A stretch of 36,131 nt of DNA from ZC4RG35 sp964388105 (lineage in GTDB: Bacteria; Actinomycetota; Acidimicrobiia; Spongiisociales; ZC4RG35): the NCBI GenBank assembly GCA_964388105.1, contig CAYLYQ010000017.1, forward strand, positions 1 through 36,131. Reading direction: 5' to 3'. Numbering within the stretch: position 1 is the first letter of the stretch; the number at the start of each line of letters is the position of its first letter. A program made the translations under genes and the position numbers. A model generated the notes under the pieces. The model was not told the DNA's origin. It worked only from the letters and a program-made list of their open reading frames with translations, and made no database searches. This document shows, piece after piece, positions 25,269 through 34,164 of the stretch.

Positions 25269-27076
25269 GACGGGCCTTCTCCCTACTGGCCTTCTTCGTC
25301 GCGCTTGGAGCATGCACTGGCGCCTCCGACGTGACCACGACCGTGACGGAACCGGACACGACGACCACCAACCCGCTGTCGCTCTCCCCGACACAGGTTG
25401 TCCGCGAGCTGCGGGTGGTCTTCCAGTCCGACCACTTCCTCGTCACGGTCGGCGACGCGGTTTATGACAGCGACGACGGCCTGCTCTATCTAGGGCTGCG
25501 ATTCGAGAACCTGGCCGACTCGCCGGTGTCGATCGCGGAGAACGGCCAGGTGGTGATCGACGGTCAGAGCCACCACATCTCGATTCGCCCACTCTCGATG
25601 GTCCCGGCGGGCTCCATCGCCGAAGTGACGGGGATCGCCCAGGTTGGCACCGATCCGTTCCAAAGGGGCCAGCTCATCTGGGGTCCGCTCGGTGAGAACC
25701 AGACTTCCGTAGCCCTGATCGACGGGTCGGCGACCGGCTTCGGACCGCCAATCGATTTTCCCGTGGAGGCCTGGGCAATGGTCGGGCGATTCACCGTCCA
25801 CTTCGCCGCGGGTCGCATCTACGCCGACGGAGTCCGTGGTTTCGAGGTGCCATCAGGACAGCACATGATTCGGCTCGAGTTCGACGAGTACACCAGTACC
25901 GCGGCGCCGATTAGCGGCTTTCACCCCCAGGATCACTTCGACCTGGTGTGGCCCGACGGCACCGTCGTCGAGTCGATAGGCGGCAGCACGGGACGCCAGG
26001 GCATGGCCTGGACGATGTCGACAGCGAACAGCGTGGACTTCCCTGTCCCCGCCGACCCTCATGGGGAATACCAGGTCGTCTTCAGGGGTGCGGGGCGCCA
26101 CGCCATCGGAGTGCTCCGACCGGAGCTGGTGCAGAAGCTGATGATTCCACTCACGGTTCCCGACATCTCCGATCGCGGGCCGATCAAGTACACAGGCAGC
26201 GCACCTCCCCTTCCCGATCTGCCCGGGGCACGACGCCATGTTCAGGCCTTCGACTCGGAGATCCAGACAGAGGAGGTCAATCACCCGGGGTTCGCCTTTC
26301 GGGCGACCCGCGTCAGTTGGGACCCGGCCACTCAGGAAGCCGTGATCGAGGGTTTGGTTCGACTGCTTCCCACGGCCGCTCCGCCAGCCGACGGCCTGTT
26401 CTCCGCCCCTGCCCAATTCGCTCCCTCGGTGCACCTCGAGTTCCGGGGTCGGCTGCACCCCGGAGCCCTGGACTCGATCCCGGAAGTGCCATCAGACGCG
26501 CAGGTTCCAGTCACCCTCCGGTTTCACTCGATCGAGGAGCTCGATCCGGACGCGGCCACCGTCTTTCTCACGGTCGGGGGCGTCCTCCCCGCCACCCTTC
26601 CTCTCGGCGCCGAAGCCACCTACCCACTGCAACCCGTCGCTCCGGACCTGATCCCCGTGGATGGGCCGACGGTGACGGCAGGCAACTACCAGGTGACGGT
26701 GGTCGGTTATCGCTTCGGTCTCCCCAACCGCCTCGATCAGCCGCCGGTGGAAAAGCGGTCGCTGGAACTCACCTTTGACGTCACGGCTCATCAAGTCGAG
26801 AACCCCGGTGCCTTCGGGCTGCAGTTCGACCCTCGCAGTCAGCTCTTCCTCACCGGCGACGACGGATACCTCCAGCAGCCCGACAACTTCGAAGGCGTCT
26901 ACCTGGAGGATGGCCAGACCGTCCGGATGAGTGCCTCGTACTACGTCAGGGCTGACTGGGAGCCCGGACCGCTCGTCATCACGGTGCGGAGTATCTCGAT
27001 TCAGGCCTTCGACCTGCAATGGACCGAGGCGACCTTCACGGTCAGCCCACGAACGGACGGGAGTGCCGACACATGA
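25259..27076 (+). CDS. Predicted lipoprotein with tandem beta-sandwich (DUF4352-like) repeats (operon gene 2)
   Basis: The 605-residue protein has a signal peptide with lipobox LGAC (C19) and a Thr-rich linker. The rest reads as three or four related beta-sandwich units: about 50-165 (FLVTVGDAVYDSDDGLLYLG, then LRFENLADSPVSI), about 168-290, about 335-470, and about 475-600 (YQVTVVGYRFGLPNRLD, then LELTFDVTAHQVENPG). The first and last match the pattern of DUF4352/telokin-like domains of secreted Gram-positive lipoproteins (a regulated-effect strand, then an increased-definition strand ending in an N-[AP]-[DG] turn). The function is unknown; binding of an extracellular partner or ligand is plausible. 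It overlaps gene 1 by 10 nt and gene 3 by 4 nt (ATGA). Confidence 0.82.
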   Translation: MRLRRAFSLLAFFVALGACTGASDVTTTVTEPDTTTTNPLSLSPTQVVRELRVVFQSDHFLVTVGDAVYDSDDGLLYLGLRFENLADSPVSIAENGQVVIDGQSHHISIRPLSMVPAGSIAEVTGIAQVGTDPFQRGQLIWGPLGENQTSVALIDGSATGFGPPIDFPVEAWAMVGRFTVHFAAGRIYADGVRGFEVPSGQHMIRLEFDEYTSTAAPISGFHPQDHFDLVWPDGTVVESIGGSTGRQGMAWTMSTANSVDFPVPADPHGEYQVVFRGAGRHAIGVLRPELVQKLMIPLTVPDISDRGPIKYTGSAPPLPDLPGARRHVQAFDSEIQTEEVNHPGFAFRATRVSWDPATQEAVIEGLVRLLPTAAPPADGLFSAPAQFAPSVHLEFRGRLHPGALDSIPEVPSDAQVPVTLRFHSIEELDPDAATVFLTVGGVLPATLPLGAEATYPLQPVAPDLIPVDGPTVTAGNYQVTVVGYRFGLPNRLDQPPVEKRSLELTFDVTAHQVENPGAFGLQFDPRSQLFLTGDDGYLQQPDNFEGVYLEDGQTVRMSASYYVRADWEPGPLVITVRSISIQAFDLQWTEATFTVSPRTDGSADT

Positions 27077-28596
27077 ACCGAGCCATCCGCCAGCGACCCG
27101 CCACGAGGATGGCCGCGATCCTGGTCGTGCTCGGCTTGGTCGCACAGGCGTGTTCCGGCACCGACACCGCCACCCTCTCCGTCAACGGCCAGGATCTGAC
27201 CCACGCCGAGTTCCTCTATGGGCAGAACGTCGACCCCGACCCCGACGTGGTCCTCCAAGATGATGTCGTAGTGGTCCCAAACGGCGCACAGGCGATCCGC
27301 GGCATCTCGGAGGATGGCTTGTACATCCTGGTCAATCCGAACGCCGAGGGCATAGACGATCTGGCGGTCGACAAGGTGGCCTTCATCACCGGGCGCGCGC
27401 TCGGCCGAATCGTTCACATGGAACGACAAGGCAAAGACCTGCTCCTGGTGATCATGCCGGTCGAGATCACCGAAGTGTTCCTGGAGGCCGACTTCCAGGG
27501 CGAGGTGGACTTCGGGACCGACGAGCTCATCTACTACAGCACACCGGAACAGCCCTGGACGGTGGAGGACGTGGTCGCGGAGGCGGAGGGCGATGAACCG
27601 TCCGGGTTCGCCCCTCGGACTCTGCCGATTTCGTTCTCCAATCTCGCCGGCGAGGCCCCTGACACCGAGACTTTCAACCCGGCGCCGATCCACGCCAACT
27701 GGGGAAAGGCTCCTGTGGCTAGTGCAAAGGGGTTCTCCAAGCTCGAGACCATCGACTATCGGAAGAACCAAGACATCGGAGTCGAGTTCACGGCTTTCGA
27801 GAAGGGTACGGAGGTGAGAGGACTTCTTGCCCTCCATGCCACCACCCCAAGAGCGAGCTGGGAGTTCCGCATCAGCCGAGGAAAGCTCGAGAAGGCCCAG
27901 TTCCGGATCCACAGCGACCTGACGGTGAAAGCAGGCTTCCGAATCGTCAGCCAGGATGGCCTCGGTGGGAACTTCCACAAGCAGGTGGTCGTCCCCGCCG
28001 AGTTGGCGATCCCGCTGACTGCCGGAGGGGTTCCCTTCACTTTCCGGATCACACAGAGATTCCTCGTCAACACCGGGATGACAGCCAAGAGCTCCTACTT
28101 CCAGGGCTACGGCGAGTGGAAGCTCAACGGCAACTTCGGATTCGGGTACTCCGACGGAAAGCTCCAGGTCACCGGCCCGACCACCGGATGGCTGACCAAG
28201 GATCCCGTGACCACCTTCTACGGGGCCTCGATGGGAGCGAGTATGGCCGTCCTTGCCCACGCCGTCCGCTTCAAGCTCGGCCTCGGCTTCGTCTTGTTCG
28301 ACGTCGGCCCCTACGTGGACGTCATCTCCTCGGCGGGGGTCATCCGGGGGTCCGATCTGGGCATCCTGGTGTGCAACCTCGCCTACATCGACTTGGCCGC
28401 CCGTGCGGGCTTGGGACTGAACATCAACGGAACCGTGACCAAGGTGATCAACGCGGTCATGGGTCTCTTCACCAACAAGAGGCTTCAGAGTGAGCACACG
28501 CTGGTGCAGAGCCCACTTGCGTTCCTCATCAAGAGCGGGAGGGTCAAGCCGGCGGTCAAGCTGTGCATGCCCCAGGGCGACGCGCCATCCGCCTGA
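27073..28596 (+). CDS. Predicted lipoprotein, unknown function (operon gene 3)
   Basis: The 507-residue protein starts at ATG 27073 (ATGA overlap with the previous stop). Its signal peptide ends at a probable lipidation cysteine C27 (LVAQAC, loose lipobox). The early mature part (GISEDGLYILVNPNAEGIDDL, AVDKVAFITGRALGRIVHME) looks like a small beta domain of the kind seen before variable extracellular modules. The middle and end are beta-rich with alternating polar and apolar residues, and the last 150 residues are unusually glycine-rich and hydrophobic (FKLGLGFVLFDVGPYVDVIS, ARAGLGLNING). I do not recognise a family. It is encoded 75 bp upstream of the LAL regulator. Confidence 0.8.
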   Translation: MNRAIRQRPATRMAAILVVLGLVAQACSGTDTATLSVNGQDLTHAEFLYGQNVDPDPDVVLQDDVVVVPNGAQAIRGISEDGLYILVNPNAEGIDDLAVDKVAFITGRALGRIVHMERQGKDLLLVIMPVEITEVFLEADFQGEVDFGTDELIYYSTPEQPWTVEDVVAEAEGDEPSGFAPRTLPISFSNLAGEAPDTETFNPAPIHANWGKAPVASAKGFSKLETIDYRKNQDIGVEFTAFEKGTEVRGLLALHATTPRASWEFRISRGKLEKAQFRIHSDLTVKAGFRIVSQDGLGGNFHKQVVVPAELAIPLTAGGVPFTFRITQRFLVNTGMTAKSSYFQGYGEWKLNGNFGFGYSDGKLQVTGPTTGWLTKDPVTTFYGASMGASMAVLAHAVRFKLGLGFVLFDVGPYVDVISSAGVIRGSDLGILVCNLAYIDLAARAGLGLNINGTVTKVINAVMGLFTNKRLQSEHTLVQSPLAFLIKSGRVKPAVKLCMPQGDAPSA

Positions 28597-28658
28597 CCGT
28601 GCCATCGGCGACCGCCGCGAGTCGAACCGGCCGGTCGACGCGCGGCGGGCGCCCGCAA

Positions 28659-28664
28659 TACCCT
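28659..28664 (+). promoter_or_regulatory. -10 box of the LAL regulator gene, leaderless GTG start
   Basis: TACCCT is followed by seven bases and the GTG at 28672. A perfect 12-bp palindrome GCGGGCGCCCGC (28645-28656) ends two bases before the -10 and may be an operator. The 20-bp motif found at the lipoprotein promoters is absent here. Confidence 0.55.
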
Positions 28665-28671
28665 GCTCCAG

Positions 28672-31434
28672 GTGTCGGTCGTCATTGGTCGAGACCCCGA
28701 ACTGGCGCAGGCAGATCAGGTCCTCCAGCGCAGAGAGGGGTTGCACAGTCTTCTGATTCGTGGCGACGCGGGCATCGGCAAGACCACGCTCTGGATGGAA
28801 GTGATGGCCCGGGCAGAAGCTTCCGGGAACCTCACGCTCCAATGCCGGGCAGCGGAGGCGGAATCGCCCATGCCGTATGTCGCTCTCGGCGATCTCATCG
28901 CACCGATAGACACCCGGCACCGGCAACACCTCCCCGGTCCTCAGCGCCGCGCTCTCGAAGTCGCCCTTCTCGAGACCGAAGCGGAGGATTACCCGTTTCA
29001 CAGCCGGGCCGTGGGGGCGGGTCTCGTCACATTGCTGCGAGAGTTGACAGCCGAGGGGCCGGTCACGATCGGCATCGACGACGTCCAATGGATCGACAAG
29101 TCCTCGGAGGCCGTCCTTTCCTTCGCCTTGAGGCGGCTCACTGACTGCCCAATCAGCCTGGTAATCAGCTGTCGCTCTGGAGTCCCACCACTGCTCGAAG
29201 ACCTCGAAGAAGCCACCACCGTCGTCGATCTCGAACCTTTGGACATGGCCGGAACCTTCCACCTCCTGCGCAACCGCTTGGGCCGCGCCTACGGACGTCC
29301 CACCCTCGTCAGGATCTGGGAGACGTCCGCCGGCAATCCGCTCTATGCCCTCGAAGCGGCGAGAGCCTTCGAGGAGATCGGCGTCAGGCCGGGCCCCGAC
29401 GAGCCGCTCCCTCTCCCGGCCCACCGAACGGAGTTCATCTCGCGCCGGCTGGCCGCTCTGTCGGCAACCGCCAAGGAGGTGCTGCTTGCAATCGCCCTCC
29501 TCCCCTCACCGAACACTGAGCAGCTCGCCACCGCCATGGGTGATGCCGCACGCTCTGGCTTGGAGGAGGCGGCCGCCCTTGGAATCGTGTCCATCCACGA
29601 CGGTGCCATCCAGTTCGGCCATCAGCTCTACGCATCGGTGCTTCTCGGCGAAGCCGGGGCACAGGCCAGGAAGGGGATGCACCGAAAGCTCGCCGCTGCG
29701 AGTACCGACCTGGACTCCAAGGTCCGACATCTGGCGCTCGGCGCCGAAGAAGTGAACGACGACCTTGCCTCCCAGCTCGAGCAGGCGGCGGAGAGGGCGG
29801 AGCGTCGGGGCGCGCCGGAGGTAGCCGCCGAGCTCTACGAACTCGCCTGCCGGATGACGCCGCCCGAACGTCGAGCTTCGGAGGCGGCGCGCCGCCTCAA
29901 ACTCGGTGAGCTCGCGCTCCGATCGGGTGACGCGGAGCGAGCTTTCCGAGAAGTCGACGTAGTCCTCGCCGGCCCACTGTCCGGCGAGTGGCGTGCCCGT
30001 GCACTCGATCTGAAGGCCAGGCTTTCCTATGTTGCGGCAACTTCCGCGGAGGCAGTCAGGGCATGCGACGAGGCCCTCATGACGGACGGATTGCCCCTCG
30101 AACTGCGAGCGCGCCTTCTGGCGGTGCGATCCATGGTCGCCTACGACGACATGGGGCGGGCCGAGCAAGACGCCCGAGCCGCGCTGGACCTGATCAGCCG
30201 CCTTCCCGACCCTGATCCGATCGATCACAGCCTCGCGCTGATCGCGATGGTCGGATGTGAGTACAACTCGGGCCGGTCCCCATCTGACGAGATGGTGAAA
30301 AAGGCGCTCGAGCTGGAGAAGATCGCGCCGAACCCGACTGTCTCCGACCGGTTCAGCGCCGCTCTCGGCGCGTGGCTCAAGTACGCAGGAGACTTGGAAG
30401 GAGCACGACATTGGCTGGAACACACCTACAGAAGCGCCCTCGAGGAAGGTGACGAGGGTTCGCTGCCCTACGCAGTCAGCCATCTTCCCCAGCTCGAGCT
30501 GTGGAGCGGGAATTGGGCGGCAGCCGAGCAATGGGCGTTGGAACACCTCGAACTCGCCGACCGGACCGGGCAGCGGGGCCAAAAACTCGACGCCTTGTAC
30601 AACCTGGCCCAGGTGTACGCCCACCGCGGACAGGTTGAGGAGGCGAACCGCACGGCCCGCGAGGGCCTGGCGGAAGCAGGTCACGACGCTTACTCAGAGA
30701 TGACGTTCGGCGGGGTCCTGGGCTTCGTCGCGTTGTCGCTGCAAAACCACGCGGAGGCGCTGACCCATCTCGCTGCCGCCGCCGAGGCTCAGGAAAGGGT
30801 GGGCATCACCACCGCTAGGGGGAGAAGCGCCGACTACGCAGAGGCTCTCATCGCATCCGGCGATCTCGAAACGGCCCGCACCGTGGTGGAGACTTTCGAG
30901 GCGCGAGCCAGAGAGGCCCACGCGGCGGCATACATAGCTGTCGCGCTCCGCTGCAAGGCATTGCTCCAGGCTTCTCACCAGGACCTCGATGAGGCCGCAT
31001 CGACCATCGACGAGGCCCTGGCCCACCACGGGGAGGTGATGTTCCCGTTCGATCATGCTCGCAGCCTGCTCGTCAAGGGCATGATCCTTCGCCGGCGGGG
31101 AGAGCGCAGGGCCGCTCGCTCCGTGATCGACGACTCGATCGCCGCCTTCAGAGCGCTGGGCGCCCGGTTGTGGGAGGACCAGGCGGTGGCCGAGCTCGCG
31201 CGCATACCAATCAGGAAGAAGGGCACCGGTCGGGGTCTCACCGAAGGCGAGATGAGGGTGGCCCGGCTTGTCGCCGAGGGCCTCAGCAACAAAGAGATCG
31301 CCGGCGAGCTGTTCATCAGCCCGAAGACGGTGGAGGCCAATCTCAGCCGGATCTACACCAAACTGAACCTGCGTTCCCGAGCTGCCCTCGCCACCTGGAT
31401 GACGGCGTCGACCGCGGAGACGCTAGAAAAGTAG
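28672..31434 (+). CDS. LAL-family transcriptional regulator (STAND ATPase with LuxR DNA-binding domain)
   Basis: The 920-residue protein is a large ATP-binding LuxR (LAL, MalT-like) regulator. It has Walker A GDAGIGKT at 31-38, Walker B VTIGIDDVQWID near 137, a winged-helix/helical region, about 400 residues of TPR-like helical repeats (ALYNLAQVYAHRGQVEEANR) and a C-terminal LuxR helix-turn-helix (LTEGEMRVARLVAEGLSNKE, then IAGELFISPKTVEANLSRIY) at about 857-912. Proteins of this type oligomerise with ATP on sensing a signal and activate transcription. The likely targets are its neighbours: the same 20-bp motif precedes the lipoprotein operon upstream and the lipoprotein gene downstream. The start is GTG 28672, supported by a -10 box seven bases before it. 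Confidence 0.93.
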   Translation: MSVVIGRDPELAQADQVLQRREGLHSLLIRGDAGIGKTTLWMEVMARAEASGNLTLQCRAAEAESPMPYVALGDLIAPIDTRHRQHLPGPQRRALEVALLETEAEDYPFHSRAVGAGLVTLLRELTAEGPVTIGIDDVQWIDKSSEAVLSFALRRLTDCPISLVISCRSGVPPLLEDLEEATTVVDLEPLDMAGTFHLLRNRLGRAYGRPTLVRIWETSAGNPLYALEAARAFEEIGVRPGPDEPLPLPAHRTEFISRRLAALSATAKEVLLAIALLPSPNTEQLATAMGDAARSGLEEAAALGIVSIHDGAIQFGHQLYASVLLGEAGAQARKGMHRKLAAASTDLDSKVRHLALGAEEVNDDLASQLEQAAERAERRGAPEVAAELYELACRMTPPERRASEAARRLKLGELALRSGDAERAFREVDVVLAGPLSGEWRARALDLKARLSYVAATSAEAVRACDEALMTDGLPLELRARLLAVRSMVAYDDMGRAEQDARAALDLISRLPDPDPIDHSLALIAMVGCEYNSGRSPSDEMVKKALELEKIAPNPTVSDRFSAALGAWLKYAGDLEGARHWLEHTYRSALEEGDEGSLPYAVSHLPQLELWSGNWAAAEQWALEHLELADRTGQRGQKLDALYNLAQVYAHRGQVEEANRTAREGLAEAGHDAYSEMTFGGVLGFVALSLQNHAEALTHLAAAAEAQERVGITTARGRSADYAEALIASGDLETARTVVETFEARAREAHAAAYIAVALRCKALLQASHQDLDEAASTIDEALAHHGEVMFPFDHARSLLVKGMILRRRGERRAARSVIDDSIAAFRALGARLWEDQAVAELARIPIRKKGTGRGLTEGEMRVARLVAEGLSNKEIAGELFISPKTVEANLSRIYTKLNLRSRAALATWMTASTAETLEK

Positions 31435-31449
31435 GGAGACCCCCGATGC
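31430..31449 (+). promoter_or_regulatory. Shared operator motif, copy 2 (upstream of the downstream lipoprotein gene)
   Basis: AGTAGGGAGACCCCCGATGC is identical to the copy at 24679-24698 in 18 of 20 bases. It begins inside the stop region of the LAL gene and lies exactly 19 bases before a TACCTT -10 box. Here the C-run can also pair with GGGG downstream (short CCCCG-ATG-CGGGG hairpin), but copy 1 lacks that hairpin, so the conserved unit is the motif itself. Confidence 0.7.
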
Positions 31450-31468
31450 GGGGATAGGCGCCCGTTCG

Positions 31469-31474
31469 TACCTT
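31469..31474 (+). promoter_or_regulatory. -10 box of the fourth lipoprotein gene, leaderless start
   Basis: TACCTT is followed by seven bases and the ATG at 31482. Its spacing from the shared operator motif is the same as at the upstream lipoprotein operon. Confidence 0.6.
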
Positions 31475-31481
31475 CGAACCC

Positions 31482-32093
31482 ATGAAGCGCTCATTTCTCC
31501 TGCTGCTGGTGATCGGTGTCCTCGGTGCGTGCGGCGGCGCACCGGCAAGCTCCGACGGCACCCCGACCAGCCCCCCGGGCACACAACCCCAGAGTTCCAG
31601 CACTCAGCCGACCGCGGCCGGGTCCACCGCGGGCACCGCGCCGACGCAACCGAGCGGCGGGGGCTCCCAGGGAGCAGGGCGAGCCACCCTGACCCTGGGA
31701 GGCGAGACCTTCGAGTTCCCGGAATTCACCTGCTTGGTCGGCCACGACGAGGCTTCCACGCTCGGCGCGGCGTACGAGGACAACTCGTTCGTGGGCTACA
31801 CCGGTTTGGTCGACGGAGTCCAGATGAGGATCTGGATTTACGACATGGCGGGCCAAGGACGGCTCGAACCGCCGGCTGGGGGACCCTCCATCCAGTCGGG
31901 TTGGTGGGCAGAGGTCCAGGCCGACTCGCTGAACGACCTCAGCTGGGCCTGGATCGCGACCAACCAGCTCACCCCCGGGAATCTGTCGCTGGAGCTGGAC
32001 GGTGATCGGATCACAGGCTCGGGGACTTTCGAGTATTGGGGCGATGGCGAGGGTGAGCCCTCCCCGGGCACCGTCGAGGCAGAGTGTGGCTGA
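31482..32093 (+). CDS. Predicted lipoprotein, unknown function
   Basis: The 203-residue protein has a clear signal peptide with lipobox LGAC (C17), a Ser/Thr/Pro/Gly-rich linker of about 50 residues, and a folded domain of about 130 residues (ATLTLGGETFEFPEFTCLVG to the C-terminal ECG). The two cysteines at the ends of this domain (FTCLVG and ECG) could form a disulfide, which is reminiscent of the LpqH-type lipoprotein fold, although similarity is too weak to assign. Its stop overlaps the next gene by 8 nt. Expression probably follows the motif at 31430-31449 and so would be shared with the lipoprotein operon at 24732. Confidence 0.8.
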   Translation: MKRSFLLLLVIGVLGACGGAPASSDGTPTSPPGTQPQSSSTQPTAAGSTAGTAPTQPSGGGSQGAGRATLTLGGETFEFPEFTCLVGHDEASTLGAAYEDNSFVGYTGLVDGVQMRIWIYDMAGQGRLEPPAGGPSIQSGWWAEVQADSLNDLSWAWIATNQLTPGNLSLELDGDRITGSGTFEYWGDGEGEPSPGTVEAECG

Positions 32094-32373
32094 GGCCTCC
32101 GCAGGGCGGCCAACCTTTCTCATCGAGCACTACCAGACCGGCATTCGGGAGTCGGACTTCCTGGATGCCGCACGCCGGGTGGCCGACGCCGTCGGGGACC
32201 TCTCGGCGGAGGGACGCGCTATCGAGTTCCTCCACTACACCGTGGTCCCGGAAGAGGGATCGGCTTTCTGCGTTGTCGCCGCCAGTGACGTGGCTCTGGT
32301 CGAGGAGGCCTACCGGCTGGCGGGCGTCGAATTCGAAAGGCTCGTGCGCGCCGTGGAGTCCCCTGGCTCCTGA
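32086..32373 (+). CDS. Small DUF4242/nickel-binding-like (SCO4226-type) protein
   Basis: The 95-residue protein starts at GTG 32086, overlapping the lipoprotein stop by 8 nt. It has the alternating strand-helix pattern of a ferredoxin-like fold (FLIEHYQTGI, DFLDAARRVADAV, IEFLHYTVVPEEGSAFCVV, DVALVEEAYRLAGV) and resembles the DUF4242/SCO4226 group, some of which bind nickel. The histidines in IEHYQ and LHYTV and the Cys in FCVV are candidate ligands. The function is not established. It is probably translated together with the lipoprotein. It converges on the ABC transporter genes with 21 bp between stops. Confidence 0.65.
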   Translation: MAEASAGRPTFLIEHYQTGIRESDFLDAARRVADAVGDLSAEGRAIEFLHYTVVPEEGSAFCVVAASDVALVEEAYRLAGVEFERLVRAVESPGS

Positions 32374-32394
32374 GATCCGGCCGGAACCAGCTAC

Positions 32395-34164
32395 TCAGGT
32401 GGTCGATGTGGGTGAGGCGTCCTCCTCGGCCCACAACGAGCGCATCAGCTCGGACCGACCAAGGAGCTCGCTGAGGGTCCCTCGGTCGACGATCCGACCC
32501 CCCTCCATGAGCAGGACCTGGTCGGCGCGCTCCAGGGCGGCGCGGCGATGGGAGACCACGATGCAGGTGACCTGTCGCCGCTCCATGAGGCGCTTCCACA
32601 GCTCGGCCTCGGTGTGCAGGTCGAGCGCAGAGGAGAGGTCGTCGAAGACCAGCAACTCGGCTTCGGTGGCCAGCATGCGGGCCGCAGCGGACCGTTGGAT
32701 CTGGCCTCCTGACAGCTTGACGCCCCGGGCCCCGACCATGGTGTCGATGCCCTGCTCCATCCGCTCGAGATCGGGGTCGAGCACGGCAAGCCGGACCGCG
32801 TCGGTGATGCGCTCCCGCGACCCCGCGCGCCCGAGACCGATGTTCGCCGCCAGCGACTCGGAGAACAGCCGGGGAACCTGGGCCGTGTAGGCCGTCCGAG
32901 GTGGGACGAAGAACGAGGCCAAGTCCTCGACCAGCTTCCCATTCCACCTGACCTCGCCCTGAGCTGGCACCAGGCCCAGCAGGGCCCTCACCAGGGTGCT
33001 CTTGCCCGAGCCGATCCGACCCGTCACCACCGTGAACGAGCCACGGTCGACCGTGAAGTCGGCGCCCGCTATCCCCCCCTCGCCGTCGGGGAACCAGTGG
33101 TTGAGATTCCTCACCTCCAGTTGTTGGAACGGCTCGATCCCGGAGTCATGCAGCGCCATGACGGGGATGTCCCCCTCGAGGGAAACGCGTGTGCGGTCCA
33201 GCAGCACCTCATCGGGGGCGTCGACGGACAGGATCTTGAGCCGCTCGTAGGAGACACCGGCCCGGCGGTGCTGGGCGATGATGTCACCGACGAAAGCCAG
33301 ATAATCGGTGAGGCGCGGCAGGTAGACGAGGAAGACGGTGAGATCACCGATCGTCATCTCGCCCGTCGTGATCGCCTCCGCTCCGAAGACCAGCACGATG
33401 GCGATGGTGATCGTGGACATGTTCCGGTTGATGGCCTTGAGGACCTCGGAGAGCACGGTGTCAGCCAGGGCCGCCGTGCGACGGGTGCGATTCAGTTGGC
33501 GGAGGCGTCCCAACATTGCGCCCTCCGCGGCCGCCAGCTTCACCGTCTGCACGCCGCCGAAGGCCTCGCCGATGAAGCCCGTGACGTCTTCGGTGGCGGT
33601 GCGCATGGCCCGCCGTCGCTTCCTGATCTGAGGGCTCAGGGCGCGGGTGAGGAGCACCGTGAGCACCAGCGGAACGATCAGGATCACGGTGAGCCGCGCG
33701 TCGATCGTGGCCATGATCACCATCGCGCCGATCCCGAACCCGGCCAAGCCGGGCATGTCGAGCCAGTTCTCCAGATAGTCGACAAGGTCGTCGACGTCAT
33801 CGCGGAACGTGCTCACCGCCTCGCCGGGTGAGACCGGCACCACCCGGGAACCTCGGGCCTCGAGCAGCCAGCCCAGGAGGTTTCGCCGGAGCTGTAGCGC
33901 CTGTTCGTTCCAGTGATCGACCCAGATCGTGGCACCGAACCAGAAGAAGACGTTTCGGCCGATGGCAATCGCCGCGAACGCAATGACCGGAGCCCATGCG
34001 GTCTCGGCGATCGGGGAACCAGCCGCCAGCCGGTCGAAGGTCATGCCGATGAGCACGCCGAACAAGAGCGGGCTCGTGTGGATCAGCAGCCAGATGACAG
34101 TGCAGAAGAGGAAGCGCCCCGGGCGGTACTTCATCATCTCCCACACCACTCGCATCGGTGTCAC
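32395..34164 (-). CDS. ABC exporter subunit with degenerate Walker B (second gene of pair)
   Basis: The 589-residue protein has an N-terminal six-helix transmembrane domain and a C-terminal nucleotide-binding domain. Walker A is TGRIGSGKSTL, the Q-loop AQVPRLF, the signature LSGGQIQRSAAARML, the Walker B LLVFDDLSSALD and the H-loop VVSHRRA. The catalytic glutamate after Walker B is replaced by aspartate. The start is GTG 34164, overlapping the partner stop (GTGA). Together with the upstream gene it forms a heterodimeric exporter of the TM287/288 or BmrCD type; the substrate is unknown (drug, lipid or peptide). Confidence 0.93.
   Translation of the reverse strand: MTPMRVVWEMMKYRPGRFLFCTVIWLLIHTSPLLFGVLIGMTFDRLAAGSPIAETAWAPVIAFAAIAIGRNVFFWFGATIWVDHWNEQALQLRRNLLGWLLEARGSRVVPVSPGEAVSTFRDDVDDLVDYLENWLDMPGLAGFGIGAMVIMATIDARLTVILIVPLVLTVLLTRALSPQIRKRRRAMRTATEDVTGFIGEAFGGVQTVKLAAAEGAMLGRLRQLNRTRRTAALADTVLSEVLKAINRNMSTITIAIVLVFGAEAITTGEMTIGDLTVFLVYLPRLTDYLAFVGDIIAQHRRAGVSYERLKILSVDAPDEVLLDRTRVSLEGDIPVMALHDSGIEPFQQLEVRNLNHWFPDGEGGIAGADFTVDRGSFTVVTGRIGSGKSTLVRALLGLVPAQGEVRWNGKLVEDLASFFVPPRTAYTAQVPRLFSESLAANIGLGRAGSRERITDAVRLAVLDPDLERMEQGIDTMVGARGVKLSGGQIQRSAAARMLATEAELLVFDDLSSALDLHTEAELWKRLMERRQVTCIVVSHRRAALERADQVLLMEGGRIVDRGTLSELLGRSELMRSLWAEEDASPTSTT

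Noticed and set aside
31440..31452. CCCCG-ATG-CGGGG as a terminator of the LAL gene
   Set aside because: The stem is only five pairs with no T-tract, and the same bases are part of the motif conserved at 24679, where no hairpin forms; the operator reading explains more.
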